A stretch of DNA of 64,000 nt. Origin: Symbiodinium sp. CCMP2592. Lineage: Eukaryota; Sar; Dinophyceae; Suessiales; Symbiodiniaceae. Made by a program: the position numbers and the translations under genes. The notes below the pieces were generated by a model. It saw only the letters and a program-made list of their open reading frames with translations. It made no database searches and was not told the origin of the DNA. Numbering within the stretch: position 1 is the stretch's first letter; every line of letters begins with the position of its first letter. Below, one piece after another: positions 43,821-54,729 of this stretch. The stretch spans positions 966,501-1,030,500 of the forward strand of contig CAJNDT010006002.1 of assembly GCA_905221615.1 (NCBI GenBank), given 5' to 3'.

Positions 43821-44731
43821 CCTGGTTACTGAAAAGCCGAGGGAGGGACTCGTCGGGCTGCGTGTTGTAGTATTTCTACGGTACCTGTTTATGTAGTTGA
43901 AGCATTCATGTCTGTTTTTCTCTTTCTCTATTAGGGTTTAGGGTTTAGGGTTTAGGGTTTAAGGGTATGATATATCTAGATGTACATATGTATACCAACG
44001 CGTACATGAGTAGACAGACGGAGAGGCAGGCAGACAGACAGACAAATGCACGGACAGACACAACAAACAGATAGACCGACACGTAACATGCTCGCTGCTC
44101 GTCAATCGGATTATTTGTTACTTTTGTGAAGGGCTCGTTTGTTTTGTGACTATGGGATTTGGGGTTCAGGTGTTTCAGCAGGTTGCGGTTCAGAGTGTAG
44201 GGGTTTAGCGATTTGAGATTGAATACTTCTTGGGGTGTCGGGTGTCTAGATGTTGTCATGGACGTTTCACGGCCTTGAGTCCTTGGTGTTTTGGGGTTCT
44301 GAGACTTAGGATTGCAGTGCTTTTTAGTGTTGCTCAAGGCGTCAGCATGATTGTGATGATGCAGAGAAGATAAAGATGACGGTGATAATCATTTAAAGCA
44401 TCAGTAGCAATAACGGTACTACTATGATCATGCTGATGATGACGATGATGATGGCGTTGATGACTTCGACGCTGATTCGACACACCTACGTTGCATTCAC
44501 CTGTGGCTATTCGTGATGTAGGGTGTGGGGAAGCTATCGGCGGCGCTATTACTCAGTTTTACTCGTTGAATTCCCCAACATCCCCAAATCCTAAACCCTA
44601 AGCCCTAGACGGGTGGCAGAGACGTCAGCAGTCGCAAAAAGGTGTTAAAAAAAAAACCCTAAGCCCTAAACATCCCAAACCCTAAACCCTAAGCGACACC
44701 CCTCGACTTCAGGCCTAGGGACCCATAGCAG

Positions 44732-44809
44732 CGAGATCGGGAATTCTACCTCGACTCCCCCGTGGCCCGAGAATCCCCGGCCTCGAAGCGATACGCACAG
44801 CTCAGCTAG
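44732..44809 (+). CDS. Possible terminal exon
   Basis: After AGCAG the frame reads RDREFYLDSPVARESPASKR then YAQLS and a stop. A second frame is open through most of it (SEIGNSTSTPPWPENPRP), so the frame choice is tentative. Confidence 0.35.
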   Translation, partial: RDREFYLDSPVARESPASKRYAQLS

Positions 44810-44837
44810 TGCAGGATCGGTTTAGGGTTTAGGGTTA

Positions 44838-44934
44838 CTATAGGGGCCATTAATAATTACCAATGCTGTTTTGGAGGTTCCTTGTGGTAGCATGGGTCCC
44901 CAAACCCTATTCTAATTAGTTAGGCTCCTATACC
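44838..44934. repeat. Family A foldback element
   Basis: CTATAGGGGCCATTAATAAT to TTAGTTAGGCTCCTATACC. Confidence 0.85.
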
Positions 44935-45082
44935 AGTGCTCAGGATCAGGAGGCTTAGTGAGCAAGGTTATAAGCACCCTAGAGTTGGGCTTAAGTAGTT
45001 ATAGCTCTGGTTTTCCTATCTATAACCGTTTAACCCGAGTTTCCAAGCCCCATGATCCTCTAAATAGTGGAGGGGTCTCCAG

Positions 45083-45130
45083 CTCAAGTTGACCATCACG
45101 TTCCAAGCGGAGCAGAGTCACGCAGCCTAG
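45083..45130 (+). CDS. Short terminal exon
   Basis: After CTCCAG the frame reads LKLTITFQAEQSHAA and a stop. A degenerate palindromic element (about 44950-45060) precedes it. Confidence 0.35.
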   Translation, partial: LKLTITFQAEQSHAA

Positions 45131-45515
45131 GTTGCATCTCGCATCAGCAATGCCGTGCCGCTGGCACCAGAGGCAGAGACACTCATTTTGTCAAAGGGTT
45201 CATCTCTCACCCCTGATTCCTGGAAAATGCATCTCCAAACGCGGAGGTTGCCAAAGCAGTGACGAACTGTAAGAACTCGCAGCGACGAGACCTTGTCACG
45301 AGTTTGGGGATGTAATGCACAGATTCGGGGCTTACAAGGTTGAGCATCAAGACAGACCTGGATGCACTCCTGTTTGAAAGGGAAGTTCTCGCTTTGAGAC
45401 GCTTCTGTTGAGCACAGACCCGTGGGAACCTCATATGATTCTGCGCAAATTATGCAGCCAGTCGAGCCCTAAACCCTAAACCCTAAGCCCTAACCCCAAA
45501 TCCTAAAATTGCCAG

Positions 45516-45596
45516 GCGCTGCCCGTGGCTTTACCCGCCGAGCCTGCTGTGCCGGTCGCCTCGGTCTCCCGGCGCAAAGCTGAAGCAGACAAACGG
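45516..45596 (+). CDS. Single coding-like exon
   Basis: After GCCAG the frame reads ALPVALPAEPAVPVASVSRR then KAEADKR, an Ala/Pro/Val-rich linker-like sequence. Telomere-like DNA lies on its left and a family A element about 80 bases to the right. Confidence 0.45.
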
Positions 45597-45672
45597 CCCT
45601 AAACTCTCAGCCCTAATCCCTTTCAAGGGATCTATAAGGCTTACTTTGAGGGGTCTACAGTAGGGTTCTAGA

Positions 45673-45776
45673 ATAAAGGGGTCTGAATAATTAGAATAGG
45701 GTCTTGGGGCCCAATTATACTATAACTGTAATAAGGAACCCACAAAACCCCATTTTATTTATTAAGGCCCCTACAG
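45673..45776. repeat. Family A foldback element, inverted orientation
   Basis: TAAAGGGGTCTGAATAATTA to TTATTAAGGCCCCTACAG. Confidence 0.85.
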
Positions 45777-45886
45777 TATCGGAGCTCATGATTCCAGGCA
45801 GGCGATCAGTTTGGGAGTGGATCTGGTTGAAGAAACATGTCATGCTCCGTCAAACCTTGCAGCGATTCGCTTCCAACAGGTCTTGA

Positions 45887-45978
45887 TCTTACCTTTGGTT
45901 AATAGGGAAGGGAAGATTGGTAGTAATAGCAGTTATAATTGTACCCCATTCCTCCATTCCCTACTAACCAAAGGTAAG
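45887..45978. repeat. Foldback element I
   Basis: CTTACCTTTGGTTAATAGGG mirrored by CCCTACTAACCAAAGGTAAG; the right end carries a GTAAGTG donor-like sequence. Confidence 0.85.
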
Positions 45979-46382
45979 TGATTGCCTTTCAGGTTCATTG
46001 AGTTTCTCAGTCCCGGGAAGTCCCACTCAGCTGAGACCCTAAAGCTCAAGCCCTAAACCCTAGCTCGTGCTTTCCTACGGTTGATGATACAAATCCTGCA
46101 TTACTTTAAGGACCCTAAACTATGGGAATTATGTTATATTCCTCATTATGATCACCAACCGTATGACTTTTTCTTGGACTTAATCATATGCGAAGACTGC
46201 ACATTCATTCGTGCGAGATAGCGAAGGACAGCATTTGGTTTTCTGGCATGTGCTTGTGGGCATCATCGTGCCGTAGACCTGCAGAATTCAGCCTCGCCTC
46301 ATATTCAAAGCCCTGGACCTCTACAGGCCGTGAAGTCTCGAGTCCGAAGCCCAAAAGTCTAAACACCCCATAGCAATTCCTT

Positions 46383-46490
46383 TATGGGAGTTTCCGAAAA
46401 TGAGGAGTACCTTATTTGGGGTCCTTATAATAAGGGTCCTATCATTTAGGGTACTACATTAGGGTCCCCCATTTTTGGAAACCCCCTTAT
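46383..46490. repeat. Family D foldback element
   Basis: TATGGGAGTTTCCGAAAATG to TTTTTGGAAACCCCCTTAT. Confidence 0.9.
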
Positions 46491-46531
46491 CCCAAATTCA
46501 AAGAAAGCCCATTCGATCGAAGCCCGCAGCC

Positions 46532-46606
46532 CTGAGCACTCTCTTCTCGTGGCTGAGGGCAGTAACACCACGCTGGCGGGGGGCGACGAGAGCGACGTGA
46601 CAGAGG
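46532..46606 (+). CDS. Single coding-like exon
   Basis: Reads EHSLLVAEGSNTTLAGGDES then DVTE. A family D foldback element ends about 40 bases upstream. No family recognised. Confidence 0.4.
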
Positions 46607-46627
46607 TTTGAGAAGGTTTCGGGTCAT

Positions 46628-46712
46628 TAGGGTTTAGGGTTTAGGGTTTAGGGGTTTAGGGTTTAGGGTTTAGGGTTTAGGGTTTAGGGTTTAGGGTTTA
46701 GGGTTTAGGAAT
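46628..46712. repeat. Near-perfect TTTAGGG array
   Basis: About eleven heptamers with a single extra G; among the most regular arrays in this orientation. Confidence 0.95.
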
Positions 46713-46873
46713 CAAGGGTTGAGGGCACCCGCCCAAACCCAGAGCATAACCCCAAACCCGAAACCTTAAACCCTGGAGCCTGTAAGTTCGGGGTTCAGAT
46801 GTTCAGCGTCAAGTTGGCAGTTGGAGTCTCAAGCACTGTCGAGTCTGAAGTCCATCCCTGGTTTAGGGTTTAG

Positions 46874-46954
46874 GAACCTTCCTCCCTGAGCTCGCTGCTC
46901 GCACGTACCGGGAGGCTTCATCGCTTCGGTTCGTAGTCTTGGAGCCCTCATATG
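46874..46954 (+). CDS. Single coding-like exon
   Basis: Between an AG at 46872-46873 and a GTTTAGGG donor at 46955 the frame reads TFLPELAARTYREASSLRFV then VLEPSY. Here the donor dinucleotide is itself the start of a telomere-like run. Confidence 0.45.
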
Positions 46955-47055
46955 GTTTAGGGTTTAGGGTTTTGGGCCTTAAACCCCGAACCCTAAACCA
47001 TAAAACAAGACCCTAAAACCACGAGTCGCCGAGTCCCGGTCTTCTGAACTTTCAG

Positions 47056-47179
47056 GGCTTGAAGCGATCCCTGAGTGCGGCGGGCACAACCTCGCAGACG
47101 AGATCTCAGTCCCGACAAGTTGCCGACAAGACTCTGACAAGCCCCAAAAGTTGCAACACCAGGGACATAAAGAGTTCGG
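47056..47179 (+). CDS. Single coding-like exon
   Basis: Follows TTTCAG. Two frames are open: LKRSLSAAGTTSQTRSQSRQ with VADKTLTSPKS, and GLEAIPECGGHNLADEISVP. A GTAGGGG donor candidate follows TTCG. Frame undecided. Confidence 0.35.
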
Positions 47180-47298
47180 TAGGGGTTTTTTACATGGGTT
47201 CTATGAGGGTTTCTATTAAAGCGTTTAGAAGGGTTGGAGTGTATTGGTCTGATATGTACCCCTGAAGCCTGTGCGAAAGTTTCAGTCCCCTATACAAG

Positions 47299-47393
47299 AT
47301 GTGAGGATGGATCGGTTTCCAAAGCACAGTTTTGCTCGGGACGCGGCGGTTGCTGTTTCGGCCTGTGAGGTATTTTTCCAGCACATTGTAGAA
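47299..47393 (+). CDS. Exon with possible histone-fold segment (CBF/NF-Y type)
   Basis: Reads VRMDRFPKHSFARDAAVAVS then ACEVFFQHIVE and stops at a strong GTAAGT donor (47394). The pattern of a basic stretch, R/K-D-A, then A..A.E.F.Q.I resembles the second helix region of CBF/NF-Y or Dpb3/POLE4-type histone-fold proteins. That is a resemblance only; too little is visible to name a gene. Flanking exons are not identified. Confidence 0.4.
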
Positions 47394-47399
47394 GTAAGT

Positions 47400-49015
47400 C
47401 GCGTTTGGCCTGTCGGCGAAATGCGGACTAAGATCCTAAACCCGAACCGTAAACTCTAAACTCTAGTTATGCACAGACGGGTTCTTTTCCCTTAGAAGCG
47501 CTGATATTGCTCCTCACGAGACGATGCCAAGACATCGAGACAGTACAGGGGCCTCAGTAATGAGCAAAGAGCACTATTCCTGAGGGCTCTCATAAAATCA
47601 GAGTGTAGACATCCCTCGAACCCCCGGTCTAACATCAAACCCTAAACCCAAAACCCTTACACTTCAGGCCTTTCTAGAAGTCGCGGCTTGCAGCCTCTGG
47701 GAAACATGAGTCCAACAAAGAAACCTTACACTACATGTGTCAGTTCTGGAAACTTGCCCTTGTGCAGATCGAAACATGGTCCATTGGTGACTTTCGAAGG
47801 CCGCGACACCGTGGGATGAGTCTAGGGGTTTGGGTTTAGGTTTTAGGGTTTAGGGTTTAGGGGTTTGGGGTTTAGGGTTTAGGGGTTTGGGTTTGAGGGT
47901 TTGGGGTTTAGGGTTTGAGGGCTTAGGGGTTCAGTATTTCGGGTTCACCATCAGGGCTGGCAACAAACAGTTGGAATTGGGTTCTGAGTATGGTTCAGAA
48001 TGTGGGCAGGCTTCGCAGTTTTGGGATCTTTTTTGAGCCGGGCTTCTCGGTTCGAGGCTGCAGATGTCCGGCGACTTTGTTGCAAGAAGTTTCCGGTTGC
48101 GAGAGAGGTGGGGTCAGGTTTTAGGGGCCAACGTTTGGGCTTTAGGTTTCGGGTTCTGGACTCAAGGTTTGGGGTTCAGGGTTCATTGCTGCAATCTCGC
48201 ACCTTTCTGCCAGGGTGCACTTCCCGCCATCCATGGAGGCACGCGGTGGTGTCTCTTGGGATTATTGGGATACCTTGTAAGAAATCAAGAAGTATCAGAA
48301 CATGGTTTAGTTTAGATGTTGCAGGATTTCAGTGTGTATATTGGTGCAGTCGAGTTCTCATCTGGACTTGATGGTGAGGCGAAAGGGAGGTCTCATCATC
48401 ATCATCATCATCATCATCTTCATCATGATCGTGACCATCATCCTCGTGGCCATCGTCGTGGTCATCACCATCATCATCGTCATCGTCATTGTCATCATCA
48501 TCATCATCGTCATCACCATCCTCATCATGATCATGTTCATGATGATGACCATCACCGTTGTCATCATTGCCATCGTCGTCATCGTCATCACCTTCATCAT
48601 CGTCATCATCACATCAACATCGTCGTCGTCCTCATCGTCGCCATCATAAGCACTTTCTAAGAGCAACTGCAAGAATCATAATCGTCAGACTAGTCCATAT
48701 CATACATGCTCAACCCTAAACCCTCCATGGGTGTGGCATCCCTGAATTCGAGGCCCAAGAGCCAGAACTGAGACCCTGCAAAGTTCAAACCGGAACCCGA
48801 AAGCCAGACCTCGGTGGCCCAAAGCCTTTCAGATCTAGGGTTTAGGGTTTAAGGCAAAGTCTAGGGATTGGGTTTTGAGTTTAGGGTTTAGGGTGGATTG
48901 GGGTTTGAGTTTAGGGTTCAGGGTTGAGGGCTTCGGGCTTTGATCTTGGGCGAGTTTTGGGGTACTCGGGGTTCAAGTTAGAAGGAACGCACAAGGTGAT
49001 GCGGTTGTCGGGATC
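47400..49015. other. Repeat-rich stretch without a clear gene
   Basis: Telomere-like blocks (47820-47930, 48836-48915), a CAT/ATC microsatellite (48390-48655), and a possible family A fragment near 47545. No convincing exon. Confidence 0.5.
48390..48655. repeat. (CAT)n/(CGT)n trinucleotide repeat
   Basis: CATCATCATCATCAT with CGT interruptions; open in all frames, not a gene. Confidence 0.95.
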
Positions 49016-49290
49016 TTAGAATGGTTCGATCCGGGCTGCTCTCATTGTTGGGCATCCAGGCGAGTCGCGCGTTGTCGGGGCCTCAGAGAGCTGTTTCATT
49101 TTGCTCTCTTCGACTTGCTTGAGGCTTGCAGTTTGCGCATTCGGGATGACCGGCTTCTCCGCAAGGGTTCGTTCGGAGAGGGCGCTAAGCAAGCTTTCCT
49201 GTGCTTCCTTCTCCAAGCGACGGAATATGGAACGAAGTTTCGATTCGCCTTGCTTGGCTCGGACGGCAGCTCATTCTGATTGTGGGCAAT
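49016..49290 (-). CDS. Minus-strand terminal exon, charged helical protein
   Basis: On the minus strand the frame reads AAVRAKQGESKLRSIFRRLE, KEAQESLLSALSERTLAEKP, VIPNAQTASLKQVEESKMKQ and ends in a stop at 49016. It is open after an AG in the minus-strand sequence but has no ATG, so it looks like a last exon. Likely coiled-coil. The plus strand is also partly open here, so strand choice is not certain. Unrecognised. Confidence 0.45.
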
Positions 49291-49504
49291 ACCTCCAGGT
49301 TTTCGAGAAGAGACGGCAGAAGACGCATGGAGAGTCAAGTGGTAAGAGGATTCCGCACTGCCATGTCGGAGGCAACGCATCATAGACGACGGTAGTTAGA
49401 CGGGTTGAAGGACCAGTGGCTTTTGTAAGTGGGGCTGTAGGCTTCAAGCAAGGCTTGAAGTACTAGATTGTGTGAGGCCCGGCGAAGCTCCCAAAGTCTT
49501 CCAT

Positions 49505-49736
49505 CCGTTTACCGAAGAAGACCCGTCCCGTGGACCGATCCGATGGGATTTTTTGGTACTTTCGCTCAGCCAAAAGGATAATCGAGCAAGGTCTGGATGA
49601 TCTAAGCCTCAAACTCGTGACTGCGTTGATGCTATCTGAAGCCACCTGCACTTTTGCATGCGTGCATACGTCCATCTATGCATCCCTCCCTCCATCCATC
49701 CGACCAGAGCTACGTGCATCTAGACACTCAAACTGA
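49505..49736 (+). CDS. Possible exon
   Basis: Reads IRLPKKTRPVDRSDGIFWYF, RSAKRIIEQGLDDLSLKLVT, ALMLSEATCTF before running into Ser/Pro/His-rich microsatellite-like sequence. Coding is plausible for the first two thirds only. Unrecognised. Confidence 0.3.
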
Positions 49737-50141
49737 TAGGCAGAGGGACACCTAGGCCGTTCTTGTATAGATGAGTCCAGGGTCTCAGACTATGGTCTGC
49801 TCAAGATCAGGCAGGGCCGGACGAGTGAAGATTAGATGCAGAGCAGTCGGGAACCTCACTGCATACGTCTATAGTCTAAAGCCAAAGCTTAAATTGGCCT
49901 CTTGTGCTCCGATGATGCGAGCTCGCCTCACGTTGCCTCTCGCGCTGTGCCACCGGCGTATAGCGGAAGGCGGTTGCAGAAGCACTGCTGATCCTGTACG
50001 TGTAGCATTGACATTGAGACACTCTGCTCGACTATTCACTTCTGTGGCCTCAGCATTCAAACCGAGTGAAGGCAGACACCCTGTCCCTGTGCTTGGGTTT
50101 GCAATTCTAATTGAGTTCACTCGCCAATAGTCTGGAGTTGC

Positions 50142-52395
50142 ATGGGTTTTGAAGGTTCTCTCTCCTTCCCAGCCTCTCCTGTCTGTGCCATGCCACCAGA
50201 TGCGACGCTTCAGCCGGGCCGCTACATGTATCAAGAGGGGCCTGCCCAGAGTACCTTCGAGATAGTGTGGCAGGAATCCCAGTCACAATATCTGTTCTCA
50301 CAGGCTCTGGACGGCCAGGGGCCACGGACCGGTGTACTCGAATGCCTTGAGAGGGGGCGATGGAAAGCATCTCTATGCAGCACTTCCAGCACGCCGTTGT
50401 TGGTCTTGAAGCTGGAACCGTTGTGTTCGACTCCCTGTGTGCTACAAATGGATCGTTCTGATGGCCTTTGCTGCCGGGCACAGCGACTGGAAGAGTCCGA
50501 AGAATGGAAGGAGATCCTGGCGCAGCCAGTGGACACCGGAAAAGCGATGCTCATCACGGCGGCACCGGGCAGTGGCAAGACCACCCTGCTGAGAGAATGG
50601 TGTCGAGGGAGGCCGAACAACAACATTCTCGTGCTGGCCTTCAACCGGGCAGTGTCTGAGCAGATGAGGGAAAACTTCAGAGAGCTCGGCAACGTGACGG
50701 TGAAGACCATCCATGCAGTGGCTCACGGAGCCACACGGCATCTCCACAATGACAGGGTGGGTGAAGTATCGGGAACAGATCTCAAAACTTTTCTCGAGTG
50801 CCGGACTTGGGACGAAGTGGACAGCCAAAGGAAGAGGCTCACGGAGTTTCTTGGTCGTAGTTGGGTGACGTTTTACATGCTTATGGGTACTTAATCCCAA
50901 TGAGGAATAAACAACTGAATGATCAATCCTGTCCCAACCATGATCTAGGTTTTGTGCGTCTTCTTCTGATCGGCTGCTTGGCCATCCGGATCCTCGAACG
51001 CGACAACGGCACAAGGTCCTGTGGGAGCACTTTGGATCGGGAAGGCGAGGGTGAGTTGGTCAAAGAGGTTCGCCTTCTTTTCGGGTGTTGGGGGATTTAC
51101 TTGCATGGCAGGTAAGCCTTTATGTAAAGTTCAAGGGCCACAGGTCGCGCCTTCGCGTCTGCAGAACCCGAAATCAATGCCCTGCCTGTGCCTGAAGGTG
51201 CTCCTTCAGAATGCCTCACGATGTGTACTTGAAGTTCTTCCAGCTGGACAAATCTCTTCGAAGCAAGGCCTTTGCCGACTACGACACGATTGTCCTAGAC
51301 GAGGCGCAGGATTGCACAGACTGCATGTTGGATGCGGTCAAAATCCACCAGGCAGCATGTGTGATGGCATGTGACCCTCGACAGAACATCTATCAGTTCA
51401 GGCACGTCACTGGAGAGTGTCTTCGCGGCATGCAGGTCGATCATCGGATGAGTTTATCACAGAGCTTCAGGTTCGGGGAAGCGATTGCAGCCTTTCTGAC
51501 GAAAATTGCCCGGAAAAGCCCGCCACCGGTAGATTTGGGCTTCACGGTACGCGGACTGCCCGGCATTGAGTCTCGTCTCTGCTTGGACGCCGATCCTCAT
51601 GACGCGATTCTCCAGCTCCTGCGCGACGGCAAGAATGCGGTCGTGCTCGCTAGAAAAAACAGTACTCTCTGGTTGGAGGCAATGAAACTGCTAGCAGACA
51701 TGGATGATGACAAGGCAGCTGCTTTCGTCGGCGGTTTCCATGAATTCGCAACGTCGCAGCTCATACCTGTCCTAGACCTCTTCTTCTTGAAGGAGGGCCG
51801 CATATCCGACATCCGGTCACCTTATGTCAACAAGTTCAGGAGTCTGGACTCATTTCGAGGCCTTTGTGAAGATAAGCAGGACATGGACTGGCTACCCAAG
51901 TTTAGCCTCTTGGATTCACTGAGCAGCAAAATGGGGTCCACACAGTTTGCGGAGTACCTCGACGAGGTCGCGGGCAAGCTCTCGGCCCAGAGTCATGAGG
52001 CGGATGTGGTCTTTGCTACGGTTCATCAGTTCAAAGGCCTCGGTTTCGAGAATGTGGTACTGCTTGAGGACTTCTTGGAGTCCTACACCGAAGAGGAGTA
52101 CAACATCTTCTACGTGGCGTGCTCTCGGGTGTCCACTGGCACACTTTTCGTAAGACCGGGGACCGTGCGCCTCTTAGAATCCGGAGGCAATCGCAGGAAG
52201 AGGCCTCGTTCGGCTCAAGATTTCGATGACTACTTCGATGATTGCTTCGAGCCCATGTTTGATGAAGAGCCGTATCCACTCAGCGACGAGGACGAGGAAG
52301 AGTTTTGGGCTCCCTCGGATGGGGGGGAGAGTGCATACGAGGACGAGGATCCAGAAGAGGCAGACGAGGAAGAGGAAGACACCCAGGAGCCGTGA
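50142..52395 (+). CDS. FBH1/UvrD-like superfamily 1 DNA helicase, three exons
   Basis: Exons 50142-50845, 50949-51050 and 51210-52395 join in frame (GT-AG introns) to 663 residues. Visible helicase motifs: Walker A APGSGKTTLL near residue 140, motif Ia LAFNRAVSEQM near 168, TIHAVAH near 190, Walker B DEAQD near 299, motif III-like CDPRQNIYQFR near 323, motif V HQFKGLGFENVVLLEDF near 538, motif VI NIFYVACSRV near 566. The stretch LPHDVYLK-type MPHDVYLKFFQL before motif II is characteristic of FBH1 (FBXO18), which unwinds DNA 3' to 5' and restrains Rad51 recombination. I see no F-box in the N-terminal 130 residues, and the C-terminus is a strongly acidic tail (from about residue 600). Nuclear recombination/repair role is inferred from family. 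Middle exon encodes FCASSSDRLLGHPD then KVLWEHFGSG, which closes the gap in the family alignment. Confidence 0.85.
50857..50912. repeat. Dispersed repeat inside a helicase intron
   Basis: The segment TAGTTGGGTGACGTTTTACA through CCCAATGAGGAATAA is closely matched at 38153-38206. It makes up over half of the 103-bp first intron of the helicase. Confidence 0.7.
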
Positions 52396-53342
52396 GGCAA
52401 TCGGACCGGAAACAGCTGGCACGGGGTGTCGCTTTCAGCGGTATGATTTTTACCTCGCAAATGTACCCGCGGGATGAACGATGATATGGCTTGTACAGAG
52501 CATTCAGGCGAAGGGCAGCGTACTTTGAGTGTACAGTCCTGATACCAGTGCCGTGGGTGTGTGCCTGCAGGCACGCCTGAGTTTGTGCAGGACTTGCATC
52601 TCCAACTGTCACGATACTTGAACCATAAACCCAAACCCTCAACCCAGAAGAACTTTCTAACAAGCGCGTTGAGTTCTGCTGGCCCCAAACACAAGTGCCA
52701 GCAACGACGATGGGCTGCGGGCCCTCATAGATATCTAGGTGCACAGGTTCTCCCATGATTCCGCTGAGATCGCAAGTCACTAGCATGACGCTGCCTGGGC
52801 ACACCGTGCCATTGATGATGCCTTGAAGCTAAGCAAAAACAAGTGCGGGCTTGCTTCCAATTGCCGCCAGTAGTATGACTGATGTTGTGAGACACTGGTC
52901 ATCTTGCTATTGCTGTTTTAGGTTTCTTCGTGGTTGCGCTATCGTAAATGTTCAGCATCGTCGCATTGCCATACCTTATAAAGGATCTATTTCAGGCTCG
53001 CTTCGTTGGTGACATCCGTAGCATTCTTGTCATTGTCATCATCACGACAAATGTCTGGATTGTCAGCATTGCTGCATCACCTGATTTGTTTGATCGCTTG
53101 TGCGCCGCACACTGAATAGCTGAATAACTACATGTCCTGTGGTGGCCATAGGGTTCTTTGCAAACCTGTTTGTCCTTATGGCTTCTTATCAGTCTAATCG
53201 GAACCACAGTTTTCCCTCGACATGTTCACCTCTAACATCGCCAACATCATCTCTTTTGTTGGGACAACCATAGTGGCATCCCTTCCAAACCCGAAACCCC
53301 TAAATACTGAACCACAGACCTTTGTTTACGCGCCTGAACCAG

Positions 53343-53406
53343 GCGTCCGCCGCTTCGCAGCCTATGCCACTGCTCGGGAGCTCCGAGAAGCGCACCGTGA
53401 CTTCAA
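53343..53406 (+). CDS. Single coding-like exon
   Basis: After CCAG the frame reads VRRFAAYATARELREAHRDF. It ends at a telomere-like run beginning GGGTTTAGG. Unrecognised. Confidence 0.35.
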
Positions 53407-53728
53407 TGGGTTTAGGGGTTGGGGCTTCAGGTCTACGGTTTAAGTTTTATGGCATAGGCCCTTCTCGGATTTAAATTTTAGGGCGTAAGGTCCAGCATTT
53501 CGGGTTTGGGGCTTGAGGTTTTGGGTTTAGGGTTCGGGTCATGCTTTCCTCACGAATGTGCTGACGCCGCGGGATAGGGTTTGGGAAGCAGATGCCGGAC
53601 GAACCAATGGCAACCCAAGAGGCAGGTGACCACGAGTTTTGCGACAGATTCGCCTGTTTCGTCGGACGACTGCTTCATGGACCATCCGTGAACCCATCCT
53701 TCTAGGCATCGGAAGTGCTTGGGAAAAG

Positions 53729-54351
53729 TCAAGATGTCAACAGTGATCGGCATACAGCGGGAAAAGAAACACATGTCGTAATTTCGTAGAAGGCCCCAAT
53801 ATGAACAACAGCTGCATTGCTATCAACCGAATGGCAATGTGACTTCAACATACCAGACCGTAAAACCACAACAACCAGACTGCAAAATTCCATGCAAAGT
53901 GTCTCCATCGAGCACGAATGATCACAACGAAGGGCGACAGCAGCGACACACAGCAGGCTAAACAAGGTCCCCAACAGCGAGAATGCGACCGCGACGTTTG
54001 TTTGAAGATGGGCAATACCGGCAGTCCTACCAGCTGCGCAAATAGTACTTGGAGCAGTGGTCAAGGCCGAGACAATTGCACCAGCAACGGCAGCAAGAAG
54101 GACGTCAACCGGGAGCCACGGTTCCGACGTGAGTAACAAGAACGGAAACAAGGTAAAACAGGTACAGGAGAGCTCACACTTGTCACAGTCATGGCCGGTA
54201 GCGCAACAGCCACAGCAATAGCACGAATGGCAACGTCAATCCCGATCCCAAAAATCCAAAGTACGGAGGCTGAGACGCAACGCTCAATTGGGCTTCGCTC
54301 TAATTCTGTGTAAGGTAGACTCGAAACCCTAAACCAAGGTATCTGCTTCAA
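53729..54351 (-). CDS. Possible minus-strand membrane protein
   Basis: On the minus strand one open frame (53729-54151) contains LPVDVLLAAVAGAIVSALTT and VAFSLLGTLFSLLCVAAVAL, and the adjacent frame (54061-54351) contains VLWIFGIGIDVAIRAIAVAV, together two to four hydrophobic segments. A splice or frameshift between them would be required. The region lacks telomere-like repeats, in contrast to its flanks. The plus strand encodes nothing convincing. Low confidence, family unknown. Confidence 0.3.
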
Positions 54352-54486
54352 CGGCAGTTCATTCTAGCCAGGACCCTCAAAGGCTTCATCCTGGAAACCC
54401 GAAACCCAAAACCTAAATCCTAAACTCCGAAAAAAACCTACATAAACCCTAGACCTCTCTACCTATAGCAATTTAAACCTTAAACA

Positions 54487-54716
54487 ACTCGTGGGAGTTG
54501 ATCAAGTCCTGGTGGGAGTTGATCAATAACTCGTGGGAGTTGATCACATTCGTGGGAACTCGTGGGAGCTGATCAATAACTCGTGGGAGTTGATCAATAG
54601 CTCGTGGGAGTTGATCAATAACTCGTGGGAGTTGATCAGCATTCGTCGGAACTCGTGGGAGTTGACCAATAACTCGTGGGAGTTGATCAATAACTCGTGG
54701 GAGTTGATCAAAGTCA
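54487..54716. repeat. Tandem repeat, 21-22-bp palindromic unit
   Basis: About ten copies of AACTCGTGGGAGTTGATCAAT. Within each junction GAGTTGATCAATAACTC is an imperfect palindrome. Confidence 0.9.
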
Positions 54717-54729
54717 GTGTTTGGTTCAA

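Noticed and set aside
48316-48672. Open frames rich in His, Ile, Ser or Met-Met-Thr
   Set aside because: Products of the CAT trinucleotide repeat, open in nearly all frames.
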